This document shows positions 35,901 to 44,458 of a stretch of DNA of 64,000 nucleotides, piece after piece. The DNA is taken from the NCBI RefSeq assembly GCF_014197105.1, contig NZ_JACIEV010000008.1, positions 124,001 through 188,000 of the forward strand, given 5' to 3'. Source of the stretch: Sphingomonas jinjuensis. Lineage in GTDB: Bacteria; Pseudomonadota; Alphaproteobacteria; Sphingomonadales; Sphingomonadaceae. The position numbers were made by a program, and so were the translations under genes. How positions within the stretch are numbered: position 1 is the stretch's first letter; each line of letters begins with the position of its first letter. Below the pieces are notes generated by a model. The model did no database searches, was not told the origin of the DNA, and was given only the letters and a program-made list of their open reading frames with translations.

Positions 35901-36061
35901 TGGGGATCAAGGCGGCCGACAACTTCGACCTGCGCTTCATCGTCGACAACGTGTTCAATGCCAAGCCGCCGTACCCGGTCCCCGCCGGCGGCGGCACGAC
36001 GACCTACTTCTCGGGTATCCTGGGTCGTTACTTCCGCGTGTCGGCGACGGCCCGCTTCTGA
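32984..36061 (+). CDS. TonB-dependent outer-membrane receptor (large, plug plus barrel)
   Basis: 1025 residues. After the N-terminal export signal (RRPRALTSVSALALSLVAIPAAAQ) comes a low-complexity Gln-rich linker, then the plug: TDIVVTGSRIARPEFETLQPTQ, VGQALQEIPAFG and the VETVAIGGAPIYGSDAIAGTVNIILKR box. The rest is a 22-strand barrel ending in an aromatic residue (RVSATARF). The family imports siderophores, cobalamin or sugars using the proton-motive force. It resembles the sphingomonad CarO-like group; substrate cannot be told. There is no adjacent transporter or regulator, only a flavoenzyme gene downstream. Confidence 0.94.
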   Translation: MIYISRRPRALTSVSALALSLVAIPAAAQTAEQAANPPGQTVQTSGEPQTSSAEAQGPDQATGTDIVVTGSRIARPEFETLQPTQVIGATQIANRGYTNVGQALQEIPAFGPPGNSGVGGQSSFGPSQTFVDFFGLGSQRTLVLVNGRRFVSSNTASIFGPVAAGTQVDLNNIPTTLIDRVETVAIGGAPIYGSDAIAGTVNIILKRNYEGLQIQGQTGVSEQGDAPDYRISILAGKNFAGGRGNITISGEYNKVTGLTAGDREITRQGNFFGTPPAAANSQFQRLLYPAQRYSAFTIGGVPFNDDDFSVQRAGIKNPNAPGQYLQFGPNGTLVPLDLGTVLRQGYISSGGNGFDLPAQSNLLTNSERYLASVQASFQLTDNIRVFGEGWYVHSKGVNLIDQPNYNTGLFDAAGTADGNIIVSLNNPYLSAADRATIAAQLPAGQNQFYLGRALADLTTGRAEATVETYRFVGGFDGSFGALGREFKWEATAVYGRSQTDGRNFELVQQNFQNAINPVRDASGNITCAPGAVSASIPTINPTCAPLNILGSNQASQAARDYIFAIATPRSVNEQLVFNANVNGPVFTLFGNDVSVSAGYEHREEKTRFDPGAYYFGEPQADGTRQQYGRSIPIDPVRGKFHTNEVFGELVIPFVSDKNGLSWLHTVEFDGAARYVDNSLSGGALTWTAGGRIGFIPDITFRGNFTRSIRSPAITEVFNPTSRAFDVGSDPCDTRYVGNGPNPATRAANCRAAGINTADFTSNFSDFTIPVTIAGNSALRNEVADSWTVGAIIQPRFARSFSLAVDWVNIKLKDAITSLDGTSILNACYDSPGYPNQFCSSFDRGADGQITTIREGYFNAASYEVRGLTVTAAYRLPLSRIGLGDNAGALGLSGNYFYRDRLQTQVGTGDINYDAGEIGYPRHSGTANLTYDSQVFNLLFQGRYIGKSRYDLNEAPNARNIPGVGDWWVFNTTLGIKAADNFDLRFIVDNVFNAKPPYPVPAGGGTTTYFSGILGRYFRVSATARF

Positions 36062-36119
36062 TGAACGCTTCGGGGACCAGCGCTTGCGCGGCGCTGGTTC
36101 CTCGCGATAGGCGGTGGGG

Positions 36120-37175
36120 ATGACAGACAGCATCGCCACCGCCACGCCGCCCTCCACCGACATCGGCCATGACCGCCTTCGCCGCGCGATGGCCCGCGGC
36201 GCCGCGTTCCTGGGCAGCGACCATGCGATCATGGCCGGCGCGATGTCGTGGGTGTCGGAACGCAACCTCGTCGCCGCCATGTCGAATGCGGGCGGCTTCG
36301 GCGTCATCGCCTGCGGGGCGATGACCCCCGAGCTGCTCGATAGCGAGATCGCCGCGACCAAGGCGCTCACCGACAAGCCGTTCGGCGTCAACCTCATCAC
36401 CATGCACCCCGCGCTCGACGCGCTGATCGAGGTATGCGGCCGCCACGGCGTCGGCCATGTCGTGCTCGCCGGCGGCCTGCCGCCCAAGGGCTCGCTCGAG
36501 GCGATCAAGGCGGGCGGGGCGAAGGTCATCTGCTTTGCGCCGACGCTCGCGCTCGCCAAGAAGCTGATCCGCTCGGGCGTCGACGCGCTCGTCATCGAGG
36601 GCATGGAGGCGGGCGGCCACATCGGTCCGGTGTCGACGAGCGTGCTGGCGCAGGAAATGCTGCCGACGATCGCGGCCGACGTGCCGGTGTTCGTCGCCGG
36701 CGGCATCGGCCGCGGCGAGGCGGTCGCGGGCTATCTCGAAATGGGCGCGGCCGGCGTCCAGCTCGGCACCCGCTTCGTCTGTGCGACCGAATCGATCGCG
36801 CATCCCAACTTCAAGAAGGCGTTCATCCGCGCGTCGGCGCGCGACGCCGTCGCCTCGGTTCAGATCGATCCGCGACTGCCGGTCATCCCCGTCCGCGCGC
36901 TTAAGAACGCCGGTCAGGACGCTTTCGCCACCAAGCAGCGCGAGGTGGCGCAGAAGCTCGACGACACCGCGCTGGCGCTGGCCGAGGCGCAGTTGGAGAT
37001 CGAGCACTACTGGGCCGGCGCGCTGCGCCGCGCGGTGATCGACGGCGACGTCGAGCATGGCAGCGTCATGGCCGGCCAGTCGGTCGGCATGGTCACGCGC
37101 GAGGAGCCGGTGGCGACGATCATCGAGTCGCTGATGGACGAGGCGGCGTCGGCACTGGAGCGCCGGGCAGGCTGA
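36120..37175 (+). CDS. Nitronate monooxygenase / FabK-like flavoenzyme
   Basis: 351 residues, FMN-binding TIM barrel of the 2-nitropropane dioxygenase family: IMAGAMSWVSERNLVAAMSNAGGFGVIACG, GVNLITMHP, VVLAGGLPPKGSLEAIKAGG, EGMEAGGHIGPVS, FVAGGIGRGEAVAGYLEMGAAGVQLGTRFV. Members oxidise nitronates or, as FabK, reduce enoyl-ACP; a FabI is encoded at 24914, so nitronate oxidation or a related flavin reaction is more likely. It starts 58 bases after the receptor gene and may be co-transcribed. Confidence 0.88.
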   Translation: MTDSIATATPPSTDIGHDRLRRAMARGAAFLGSDHAIMAGAMSWVSERNLVAAMSNAGGFGVIACGAMTPELLDSEIAATKALTDKPFGVNLITMHPALDALIEVCGRHGVGHVVLAGGLPPKGSLEAIKAGGAKVICFAPTLALAKKLIRSGVDALVIEGMEAGGHIGPVSTSVLAQEMLPTIAADVPVFVAGGIGRGEAVAGYLEMGAAGVQLGTRFVCATESIAHPNFKKAFIRASARDAVASVQIDPRLPVIPVRALKNAGQDAFATKQREVAQKLDDTALALAEAQLEIEHYWAGALRRAVIDGDVEHGSVMAGQSVGMVTREEPVATIIESLMDEAASALERRAG

Positions 37176-37345
37176 TCGTCTCGCTTTCGGACGACCTTGA
37201 ACATGGATTAACGGGCTGGTGCAACGGTGTTTCGTGAAGGGACACCGACACCGAACCCGGCCGTACGCCGGCGATGCCCCATCGGCTACTAACTCCCTCA
37301 GCAGACGGCGAAAACACAGGCGCCGTCAATCAAAGGGGGAACCTA

Positions 37346-38044
37346 ATGAAGACCTTCACGACGGCAGTCGCCGCCGCCGCCATGTTCGCCGCCGTCGCGC
37401 CGGCATCGGCCGCGACGATCAACTTCACCACCGGCAGCCTGCCGACCTGGACCGGAGGCGGCGTGACCGTGACGGTTGCGGGTCGCACGATCCTGAGCAC
37501 CGGCACCACCACCGTGACGGCGGCTAATTCGACCGTCTACGATTCGACGGTCCAGAAGTGGGATCAGGGCCTCGGCGTCAGCAATGGTTGGTTCGATGCC
37601 GCCGGCACGACCGAGCACACCACCGACAATCGTTCGGGCTACGACTATATCCGCCTCGACTTCGACAAGGCGGTGTCGCTGACCGGCATGACGCTCAATG
37701 CGTTCGCGCTGCCTGGCAATAACGGCGCACTCGACAAGGATGCCTGGGTGAGCTTCAGCAACACCGGCAGCTTCGCCGACGCGCTGGCCAACCAAAAGGC
37801 CTACACGTCGAATGCCGGCGCCGACGGGGTGTTTCCGTCGTTCGCCAACACCTTCTCGAAGACCTGGGTGATCGGCGCGGCGCTGACCCCGCAGGAGCGC
37901 AACGACGCGTTCAAGCTGGCGGGCATCAGCTTCAACGTCGCCGCCGTGCCAGAGCCCGCGACGTGGGCGATGATGCTGGTTGGCTTCGGCCTGGTCGGCG
38001 GCGCGCTGCGTCGTCGCGGCATCGGCAAGCTCGCTTCGGCGTAA
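37346..38044 (+). CDS. PEP-CTERM sorting-signal exported protein
   Basis: 232 residues: signal peptide (MKTFTTAVAAAAMFAAVAPASA), a Thr/Gly-rich beta region with SGYDYIRLDFDKAVSLTGMTLN, and the C-terminal PEPATWAMMLVGFGLVGGALRRRG sorting tail. AAAGGGGG precedes the ATG. Likely exported and processed by an exosortase encoded elsewhere. The same tail type occurs at 3898-4668, but the bodies are unrelated. It ends in a bidirectional terminator. Confidence 0.85.
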   Translation: MKTFTTAVAAAAMFAAVAPASAATINFTTGSLPTWTGGGVTVTVAGRTILSTGTTTVTAANSTVYDSTVQKWDQGLGVSNGWFDAAGTTEHTTDNRSGYDYIRLDFDKAVSLTGMTLNAFALPGNNGALDKDAWVSFSNTGSFADALANQKAYTSNAGADGVFPSFANTFSKTWVIGAALTPQERNDAFKLAGISFNVAAVPEPATWAMMLVGFGLVGGALRRRGIGKLASA

Positions 38045-38051
38045 CCACCTG

Positions 38052-38080
38052 GATCCTCCCCCTGTCGTGGGGGGAGGATC
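38052..38080. terminator. Bidirectional hairpin between the PEP-CTERM and XRE genes
   Basis: Perfect 11-bp stem GATCCTCCCCC / GGGGGAGGATC with a seven-base loop, eight bases past one stop and touching the other. It resembles half of the window's GC-rich repeats and has no T-run, so termination is plausible rather than certain. Confidence 0.6.
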
Positions 38081-38288
38081 AGTTCGTTTCGATCGCGAAC
38101 AGCGCCTCGACCGGGCGCTCCAGCGCCGCCGCCAGTTTCAGCGCGAGCAGCGTCGATGGCACGAATACGCCGTTCTCGACGGTATTGATCGTCTTGCGGC
38201 TGACGCCGACCCGCTCCGCCAACGCCGCCTGGGTCAGCCCCAGCCGCTCGCGTTCCTCCTTCAGCCTGTTGGTCAACGTCTCGCTCAT
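38079..38288 (-). CDS. Small XRE-family regulator (module A)
   Basis: 69 residues, almost entirely one helix-turn-helix: RLKEERERLGLTQAALAERVGVSRKTINTVENG and a C-terminal LKLAAALERPVEALF. This compact form (like Bacillus YgzD/YozG) is normally encoded beside a small membrane protein, as here; the start overlaps that gene's stop (ATGA). Tandem palindromes just upstream of the operon suggest autoregulation. Compare module B at 59462-59665. Confidence 0.9.
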   Translation of the reverse strand: MSETLTNRLKEERERLGLTQAALAERVGVSRKTINTVENGVFVPSTLLALKLAAALERPVEALFAIETN

Positions 38289-38704
38289 CGCGCGGCGCGC
38301 AGCTCGAGCGTGGCGAAGGTGACCATCGCGGAAAACAGCGCTGCCGTCGCGACCAGCCGGGCGATGTCGTAGGCGCTCAGGCCGCCGTCATGTGCCAGCG
38401 GTGCCAGCGCCAGGGCGACGACCAGGCTGCACCAGAAGCCCGCGACGCAGCTCGTCCGGCGATGGTCGCGCACCACTTCGTCGTCGAGCAGCCGGTGCAG
38501 CGGCCCCTTCAACCGCAACAGTCGCCGCCACGGCACCAGCGTGCAGGCGCACACCAGTGCGACCCCCAGCCAGAATCCGTCGACGAAGTCGGTGCGCAAG
38601 GCCACGCCTGCGAGTTCCGCCGCCAGCACCGCTCCCGCCAGCACGAACAGCATCATCGCCCACTTCCGGCTGAACGCTTCGGCTTGGTCTATCGTGTTCT
38701 GCAT
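38285..38704 (-). CDS. Small four-helix membrane protein of XRE module A
   Basis: 139 residues with four membrane helices (about 14-35, 45-63, 86-105, 112-130) in a short soluble frame; a basic loop (WRRLLRLKGPLHRLLDDEVVRDHRRTS) sits between helices 2 and 3. Of several in-frame starts, the one used has GGAGG five bases upstream; earlier ones fall inside the operator repeats. Function unknown; its partner is a DNA-binding protein, so it may be a sensor that holds or releases the regulator. That is inference. Confidence 0.8.
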   Translation of the reverse strand: MQNTIDQAEAFSRKWAMMLFVLAGAVLAAELAGVALRTDFVDGFWLGVALVCACTLVPWRRLLRLKGPLHRLLDDEVVRDHRRTSCVAGFWCSLVVALALAPLAHDGGLSAYDIARLVATAALFSAMVTFATLELRAAR

Positions 38705-38716
38705 CATGCCCTCCAT

Positions 38717-38750
38717 GTAACCCTTAGGTGACATGTAACCCATAGGTGAC
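38717..38750. promoter_or_regulatory. Two tandem 16-bp operators of XRE module A
   Basis: GTAACCCTTAGGTGAC (38717-38732) and GTAACCCATAGGTGAC (38735-38750) are identical but for one central base, 18 bp apart. Each is an imperfect palindrome GTAACC-N4-GGTGAC. They sit between the -35 and the ribosome-binding site of the membrane-protein/XRE operon, where bound repressor would block transcription. Confidence 0.75.
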
Positions 38751-38759
38751 GTGTGTCAA
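38732..38759 (-). promoter_or_regulatory. Promoter of XRE module A
   Basis: On the minus strand, a consensus TTGACA (38754-38759) and TACATG (38732-38737) are 16 bases apart, with the distal operator filling the spacer and the proximal one just downstream. Inferred from sequence. Confidence 0.55.
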
Positions 38760-38801
38760 CGGGTTCCGTAACGGCGCGGATTGGGTTAACGGCCCCCCGT
38801 G

Positions 38802-39263
38802 ATGACCGACGCCGGCATCGATGAGCCCACCGCAGGCCGGATCGAGGGACGCGAGCACCTGTTGCCGGTGCGCGTGTATTTCGAGGACACCGACCTGTCG
38901 GGTATCGTCTACCACGCCAATTATCTGCGCTTCATGGAGCGTGGGCGCTCGGCGATGCTTCGCCTGGCGGGTGTTGACCAGCGTGCCGCGCACGACGCGG
39001 GCGAGGGCGCCTATGCGGTGTCGGAAATTGCGATCAGGTACCGCGCGCCCGCGCGGCTCGACGATGCGCTGGTCGTCGCGACCCGGCTGATTCAGGTCAG
39101 GGCGGCCAGCGTCGTCATTCATCAAACAGTCAGGCGCGGCACGGTTGTGCTGGCACAAGCGGATGTGGTCGCGGCATGGCTCGCGCCCGACGGCCGTCCA
39201 CGCCGCCAGCCACGCGCCTGGCTCGGTATCTACCAACGCCTCGTCTGGCAGGGGGACGAATGA
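38802..39263 (+). CDS. ybgC: Tol-Pal-associated acyl-CoA thioesterase
   Basis: 153 residues, hot-dog-fold thioesterase of the 4-hydroxybenzoyl-CoA type: VRVYFEDTDLSGIVYHANYLRFMERGRSAML contains the catalytic Asp. YbgC leads the tol-pal operon in most proteobacteria and hydrolyses short-chain acyl-CoA. An ATG preceded by GTG is used; either is possible. Its stop overlaps the tolQ start (ATGA). Confidence 0.95.
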   Translation: MTDAGIDEPTAGRIEGREHLLPVRVYFEDTDLSGIVYHANYLRFMERGRSAMLRLAGVDQRAAHDAGEGAYAVSEIAIRYRAPARLDDALVVATRLIQVRAASVVIHQTVRRGTVVLAQADVVAAWLAPDGRPRRQPRAWLGIYQRLVWQGDE

Positions 39264-39952
39264 ATCCGGTGTTCAATATGGATGCGGCGACGCTGTCGCC
39301 GGTCGCGCTGTTCCTCCAGGCCGACATCGTCGTGAAGATCGTGATGGGCGGCCTGCTGCTCGCCAGCGTGTGGACCTGGGCGCTGATCTTCGCCTTCTGG
39401 CGGCGGCTGGGGAAGACGCGGCGCGAGATGCGCCGCTTCGAAAACGACTTCTGGAAGGCTGAGGATATCGACGCCTTCTACAAGCGCGAGGGCGATGCCG
39501 CACTGCCGTCTGCCCGCGTGTTCGCGGCGGGGGTGCGCGAGTGGCGCCGCTCGACCGCCGGCGGCACGATCGACAAGGACGGCACGCGCGAGCGGCTGGC
39601 GACGACGATGGCGGCGGCCAGTGCGGAAGAAGTCGACACGCTGTCCGACAAGCTCAACATCCTGGCGACGGTCGGCTCGGTCGCGCCGTTCGTCGGGCTG
39701 TTCGGTACCGTCTGGGGAATCATGCGCAGCTTCACCGGCATCGCCGCGGCGCAGAATTCGAGCCTCGCGGTCGTGGCGCCGGGCATCGCCGAGGCGCTGT
39801 TCGCGACCGCGATCGGCCTGTTCGCCGCGATCCCCGCGGTGATCGCGTACAACCGCTTCAGCCACGGCGTGAACCGGATCGAGGCGGCACTGAACCGCTT
39901 CGCCGACGGCTTCCATACCACACTCAGCCGCCAGCTGGATTCATCGCGGTGA
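39260..39952 (+). CDS. tolQ: Tol-Pal system inner-membrane protein TolQ
   Basis: 230 residues, MotA/ExbB family. Three helices: about 23-45 ([21 protein letters not shown]), and after a long cytoplasmic loop [25 protein letters not shown] and [22 protein letters not shown]. With TolR it forms the proton-driven motor that constricts the outer membrane at division. A GC-rich repeat separates it from tolR. Confidence 0.97.
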   Translation: MNPVFNMDAATLSPVALFLQADIVVKIVMGGLLLASVWTWALIFAFWRRLGKTRREMRRFENDFWKAEDIDAFYKREGDAALPSARVFAAGVREWRRSTAGGTIDKDGTRERLATTMAAASAEEVDTLSDKLNILATVGSVAPFVGLFGTVWGIMRSFTGIAAAQNSSLAVVAPGIAEALFATAIGLFAAIPAVIAYNRFSHGVNRIEAALNRFADGFHTTLSRQLDSSR

Positions 39953-39968
39953 GCTGGACCGTCTCAAA

Positions 39969-40093
39969 CCTCCCCGGAACGGGGAGGGGGACCAGCCGCA
40001 GGCTGGTGGAGGGGCAGCCAAGCAGTGCTGTCCCCCGTATCTGCCCCTCCACCACCGGCTGCGCCGGCGGTCCCCCTCCCCGTGCCGGGGAGG
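39969..40093. repeat. Paired-hairpin GC-rich repeat inside the tol operon
   Basis: It starts CCTCCCCGGAACGGGGAGG and ends CCTCCCCGTGCCGGGGAGG, with inner AGCCGCAGGCT and CGGCTGCGCCGG hairpins inverted around a roughly 40-base unique centre. It fills nearly the whole tolQ-tolR gap, where tol operons usually have little space, and ends about ten bases before the tolR start. Confidence 0.85.
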
Positions 40094-40103
40094 TATAAGG
40101 GCC

Positions 40104-40540
<437 letters not shown>

Positions 40541-40541
<1 letters not shown>

Positions 40542-41482
40542 TGGACCGGGCAGAGAAGACCGGGCTTGGACTGGCGGTCGCGGGGCACGTCGTGCTCTTC
40601 GGCCTGCTGTCGGTCGGCTTTCTCGCGACCCCCAATCCCGTGAAGCTCAAGCAGCAGCCGATGGACGTCAGCCTGGTCAAGGACGTCGGGCTGGAGGCGA
40701 CCGCGCCGCAGTCGGTCACCCCACCGGCCCAGTCGATCGCGCCGGAGCAAGGCGAGCCGGAGGATGCCGCGCCGCCCGCCGCCGAGCCGCTGCCCCGGGT
40801 CGAGCCCGAGCCGCGCCCGGCACCGCCCCCGCCCGAACCCACGCCGCCACAGCCGGCTGTCCGGCAGAAGCCTGCGCCCGCCCCCAAGCCGGCGCCGGTC
40901 CCGCCCAAGCCGCAGCCCAAGCCGCCCGCCGCCGCCAAGCCGTCGCCGCCCAAGCCTGAGGCGCAGCCGCGCCAGACCGCCGCCGCGGCCGCCGCTCGCT
41001 CGCGTGCGCTCGATGCGGCGATGAAGGGGATCGGCGAGAGTGCGGAGGCGAAGACGGCAAAGCCGCGCGGATCGCGGCTCGGCAACGATTTCCTGAAGGG
41101 CCTGTCGAGCGAGCCGAGCAAGAGCACCTCGACCGTCGCGCGCGCTGCCAAGATCGACGGCAAGGCGATGGCGTCGATCATCCAGGCGATCGCCCGCCAG
41201 ATCCAGCCGTGCGCCGATCGCCAGGTCAATCCGGGACCCGGCGCGAACCAGATCGTGACCACGCTGAACCTGCGGCTCAACGAGGACGGCACGCTGGCCG
41301 CGACGCCGCGGATGGTGCGCCAGACCGGGGTCGACGACGACAACGGCCGCTACGCGCAGCGCGTCGTCGACCTGGGCGTGGCGGCGTTCAAGGGCTGCTC
41401 GCCGCTGAAGCTGCCGGCCGAATATTATTCGACGCCGTCGGGTGGGTGGAACAACATCAATTTCCAGTGGAAGCTGAAGTGA
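40541..41482 (+). CDS. tolA: Tol-Pal system protein TolA
   Basis: 313 residues: an N-terminal helix (LGLAVAGHVVLFGLLSVGFLA) anchoring it to TolQR, a long Pro/Ala/Glu/Lys-rich extended region (about 50-160), and a globular C-terminal domain (about 200-313: IIQAIARQIQPCADRQVNPGP... MVRQTGVDDDNGRY) that reaches Pal/TolB. The start is the ATG overlapping the tolR stop; a GTG one codon earlier is possible. Confidence 0.93.
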
Positions 41483-41529
41483 CGTGCAGGTCCACGCCGA
41501 CGGCCATGATTGCGAGACGGAGAGCTAGC

Positions 41530-42891
41530 GTGAGATATTTCGGTCGACTTCTTGCCGCCGCCGCGACGCTGGTCGCGATCCCGGCGCTCGCCCAGCAGCA
41601 GCCCGCGCCCGCCCCGGGGCAGCAGCCGGCACCGCTCGAGGTGTCGGTCACGGGCGGCGTCTCGGAACCGATGCCGATCGCGATCCCGCCGATGCCGACG
41701 GCGGCGGTCGTCCAGACCCCGGCGGGCTCGACCGATGCGCTCGGCCGCCAGCTGTCGGACATCGTCGCCAACGACCTCAAGGGATCGGGCCTGTTCACCC
41801 CCTTGTCGCCCGGCCGGTTGCGGGCGGTGGCCTTCCCCGAGGTGCAGGCGCCCGCCTTCGACTTTTGGGGCGGCACCGGCGCGCAGGCGCTGGTCCAGGG
41901 CTTCGTCCGCGCCAACGGCGACGGCACGCTGACGGTCGGCTGCTATCTGTTCGACGTCTCGTCGCGCATCGAACTGACGCGGCAGGGCTTCGTCGTGCCG
42001 CCGTCCGACTGGCGCCGCGCGGGGCACAAGTGCGCCGACATGGTCTATACCCGGCTGACCGGCGAGGGGCCGTATTTCGACAGCCGTATCGTCTACGTCA
42101 GCGAGACGGGGCCGAAGGCGAAGCGGATCAAGCGGCTCGCGATCATGGACCAGGACGGCGCCAACCACCGCTTCCTGACCAACGGCCAATCGATCGTGCT
42201 GACCCCGCGCTTCGCCCCCAACCAGCAGTCGATCGTGTACATGAGCTATGTCGGCAAGGTGCCGGCGATCTATGTCTACGACATCGGCTCGGGCCGGCAG
42301 CGGCTGGTGGCGCAGAACGTCGCGACCACCTTCGCGCCGCGCTTCTCGCCCGATGGCCGCTATATCCTGTTCTCGATGGCGACGGGCGGCAACACCGACA
42401 TCTATCGCGTGTCGAGCCAGGGCGGCGCGCCGCAGCGACTGACGACATCACCCGGGATCGACACCGGCGGCAGCTATTCGCCCGACGGGTCGAAGATCGT
42501 GTTCGAAAGCGACCGCTCGGGCGGGCAGCAGCTCTATGTCATGAACGCCGATGGTTCGAACCAGCAGCGGATCAGCTTCGGCGGCGGGCGCTATGCGACG
42601 CCGGTGTGGAGTCCGCGCGGCGACCTGATCGCCTTCACCAAGCTCGGCGGCCAGTTCCGCATCGGCGTGATGAACGCCGGCGGCGGGGGGGAGAAGATCC
42701 TGACCAACGGCTGGCAGGACGAGGGGCCGAGCTGGTCGCCCAACGGCCGCGTCATCACCTTCTTCCGCTCCGGCCAGGGCGGCAGCGGCAAGGCCGATCT
42801 GTGGATGGTCGACCTGACCGGGCAGGTGGAAAACCGGATCAAGACGCCGCTCGATGGGTCCGACCCCGCTTGGGGGCCGTTGCGTCCGTAG
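41530..42891 (+). CDS. tolB: Tol-Pal system beta-propeller protein TolB
   Basis: 453 residues. A signal peptide (RYFGRLLAAAATLVAIPALAQ), a Pro/Gln-rich stretch, an N-terminal domain (SDIVANDLKGSGLFTPLSPGR) and a six-bladed propeller with repeated FSPDG/YSPDGSKI/WSPRGDLIAF motifs. It binds Pal in the periplasm. The GTG start has GGAGAG six bases upstream; an ATG at 41506 would add eight basic residues and has no such site. Confidence 0.95.
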   Translation: MRYFGRLLAAAATLVAIPALAQQQPAPAPGQQPAPLEVSVTGGVSEPMPIAIPPMPTAAVVQTPAGSTDALGRQLSDIVANDLKGSGLFTPLSPGRLRAVAFPEVQAPAFDFWGGTGAQALVQGFVRANGDGTLTVGCYLFDVSSRIELTRQGFVVPPSDWRRAGHKCADMVYTRLTGEGPYFDSRIVYVSETGPKAKRIKRLAIMDQDGANHRFLTNGQSIVLTPRFAPNQQSIVYMSYVGKVPAIYVYDIGSGRQRLVAQNVATTFAPRFSPDGRYILFSMATGGNTDIYRVSSQGGAPQRLTTSPGIDTGGSYSPDGSKIVFESDRSGGQQLYVMNADGSNQQRISFGGGRYATPVWSPRGDLIAFTKLGGQFRIGVMNAGGGGEKILTNGWQDEGPSWSPNGRVITFFRSGQGGSGKADLWMVDLTGQVENRIKTPLDGSDPAWGPLRP

Positions 42892-42929
42892 GACTTTTCG
42901 ACACGTCACGCATTACGATGGGAGATACG

Positions 42930-43448
42930 ATGATGACGAAGTTCACCACGCTGCTCGCAGCGACCGCGCTGGTTGCGATCGCCGGTTGCGCCAAGAAGCC
43001 GCCGGCGCAGCTGCCGCCCGCACCGTCGCAGACCGGTGACACCGGCGCGGGCACGCAGACAGGCCAGGCCAACGATCAGATGACGCCCGGCTCCGACGCC
43101 GACTTCCGCCGCTCGGTGACGTCGAACACGGTCAACTTCGGCGTCGACCAGTTCGACATCGATCCGACCGCGCGCGCGATCCTCGACAGCCAGGCGGCGT
43201 GGCTAGCCCGCTATCCCAACGTCCGCGCGACGATCGAGGGGCATTGCGACGAGCGCGGCACGCGCGAGTACAACCTGGCGCTCGGCGACAAGCGCGCCAA
43301 TTCGGCCAAGAACTATCTGGTGGCCAAGGGCATCAGCCCGGCGCGGCTGACGACGATCAGCTACGGCAAGGAGCGCCCCGTCGCGCTCGGCAGCGATGAG
43401 TCGAGCTATGCGCAGAACCGCCGCGCAGTGACCGTCGTCCTCAACTGA
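42930..43448 (+). CDS. pal: Peptidoglycan-associated lipoprotein Pal
   Basis: 172 residues with a lipoprotein signal and lipobox (LVAIAGC, acyl-Cys around residue 20), a short Pro/Gly linker, and an OmpA-type domain (VNFGVDQFDIDPTARAILD, IEGHCDERGTREYNLALGDKRA) binding diaminopimelate in murein. GGGAG lies shortly before the ATG. The usual next gene (ybgF/cpoB) is absent; a terminator-like hairpin follows. Confidence 0.97.
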   Translation: MMTKFTTLLAATALVAIAGCAKKPPAQLPPAPSQTGDTGAGTQTGQANDQMTPGSDADFRRSVTSNTVNFGVDQFDIDPTARAILDSQAAWLARYPNVRATIEGHCDERGTREYNLALGDKRANSAKNYLVAKGISPARLTTISYGKERPVALGSDESSYAQNRRAVTVVLN

Positions 43449-43456
43449 TCCGGTCG

Positions 43457-43487
43457 GGCCCCGCCGTTCCCATGAAGCGGCGGGGCC
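43457..43487 (+). terminator. Hairpin at the end of the tol-pal operon
   Basis: Stem GGCCCCGCCG / CGGCGGGGCC with an 11-base loop, starting nine bases past the pal stop. No T-run follows, so it may work with Rho or as an RNA-stability structure. Confidence 0.6.
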
Positions 43488-43529
43488 GATCCAGCGGATT
43501 TCGCTTGGCGTCCCAAGAATCCCGATATA

Positions 43530-43545
43530 AATGTGATATCACATT
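43530..43545. promoter_or_regulatory. 16-bp perfect palindrome before the SPFH gene
   Basis: AATGTGATATCACATT is fully self-complementary and directly abuts the AAAGGGGG ribosome-binding site, 15 bases before the SPFH start codon. An AT-rich island in GC-rich DNA. It is a strong operator candidate; the ribbon-helix-helix protein encoded by the same operon is the natural suspect. Confidence 0.65.
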
Positions 43546-43560
43546 AAAGGGGGACTCGGG

Positions 43561-44454
43561 ATGGAACAGGGTAATCTCACTCGCTCGGCGGAGCGTCGCG
43601 CGGCGACGTTCAGTGGCTATCCGGTACTGTTGATCGGGCTGGCGCTGCTGCTCGTCGGCGGATTTTGCGTGTTCAGCCTGGCCAGCGAGGCGTGGCCGCC
43701 GATCCTGGCGATCCTCCCCATCCTCTGCGCGGTGGGCGTCGTGTTCTGCGCCGCCGGTTTCTACATGCTCCAGCCGAACCAGGCCGCGGCGATCACGCTG
43801 TTCGGCAGCTACAGCGGCACCGATCGTGCGTCGGGCCTGCGCTGGGTGGTGCCGTGGATGATGCGAACCAAGGTGTCGGTCCGCGCCAACAACGTCATTT
43901 CGGAGCGGATCAAGGTCAACGACCTGCGCGGCAACCCGATCGAGATGGCGGCGCAGGTGGTGTGGCGCGTCGTCGATACCGCCCAGGCGTTGTTCGACGT
44001 CGACGATTACAAGGCGTTCGTGAACGTCCAAATCGAGGCGGCGGTGCGGACGATCGGCTCGCGCTATCCCTATGACGACTACGAGCATCAGGAGGTGACG
44101 CTGCGCGGCAATCACGACCAGGTCGGCAGCGAACTGCGCGGCGAGCTGATCGCGCGGCTGGTGGTCGCCGGGATCAGCGTCGACGAATGCGGCTTCACTC
44201 ACCTCGCTTATGCGCAGGAGATCGCCGGGGCGATGCTGCGCCGCCAGCAGGCGCAGGCGGTCGTCGCCGCGCGCACGACGCTGGTCGAGGGTGCGGTCGG
44301 CATGGTCGAGCTGGCGCTCGACCAGCTGTCGGCGAAGAACGTCGTCGAGCTGGACGACGAGCGGCGCGCGGCGATGGTGTCTAACCTGATGGTCGTGCTC
44401 TGCGGCGAGCGCGACACCCAGCCCGTCGTCAACGCCGGCTCGCTCTACCAGTAA
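43561..44454 (+). CDS. SPFH/band-7 domain membrane protein
   Basis: 297 residues. Two adjacent membrane helices (about 20-45 and 50-75), then an SPFH domain: [75 protein letters not shown], and a long helical region ([30 protein letters not shown]). Slipin/stomatin relatives organise membrane microdomains. It is coupled to a small ribbon-helix-helix gene four bases downstream and has a 16-bp palindrome just upstream. Confidence 0.9.
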   Translation: MEQGNLTRSAERRAATFSGYPVLLIGLALLLVGGFCVFSLASEAWPPILAILPILCAVGVVFCAAGFYMLQPNQAAAITLFGSYSGTDRASGLRWVVPWMMRTKVSVRANNVISERIKVNDLRGNPIEMAAQVVWRVVDTAQALFDVDDYKAFVNVQIEAAVRTIGSRYPYDDYEHQEVTLRGNHDQVGSELRGELIARLVVAGISVDECGFTHLAYAQEIAGAMLRRQQAQAVVAARTTLVEGAVGMVELALDQLSAKNVVELDDERRAAMVSNLMVVLCGERDTQPVVNAGSLYQ

Positions 44455-44458
44455 GCGC

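Noticed and set aside
36073..36101. Hairpin CCAGCGC/GCGCTGG after the TonB receptor as a terminator
   Set aside because: Only seven base pairs with a bulge and no T-run; the next gene may be co-transcribed, so it was not listed.
32903..36706. 1267-residue minus-strand open frame across the TonB receptor
   Set aside because: Arg/Val/Ala-rich shadow of a clear receptor gene on the other strand; no motif and an export-incompatible sequence.
36120..37175. Annotation as enoyl-ACP reductase II (FabK)
   Set aside because: The fold is shared, but a complete FabI is encoded at 24914-25717 and no fatty-acid genes are adjacent, so the broader family name was kept.
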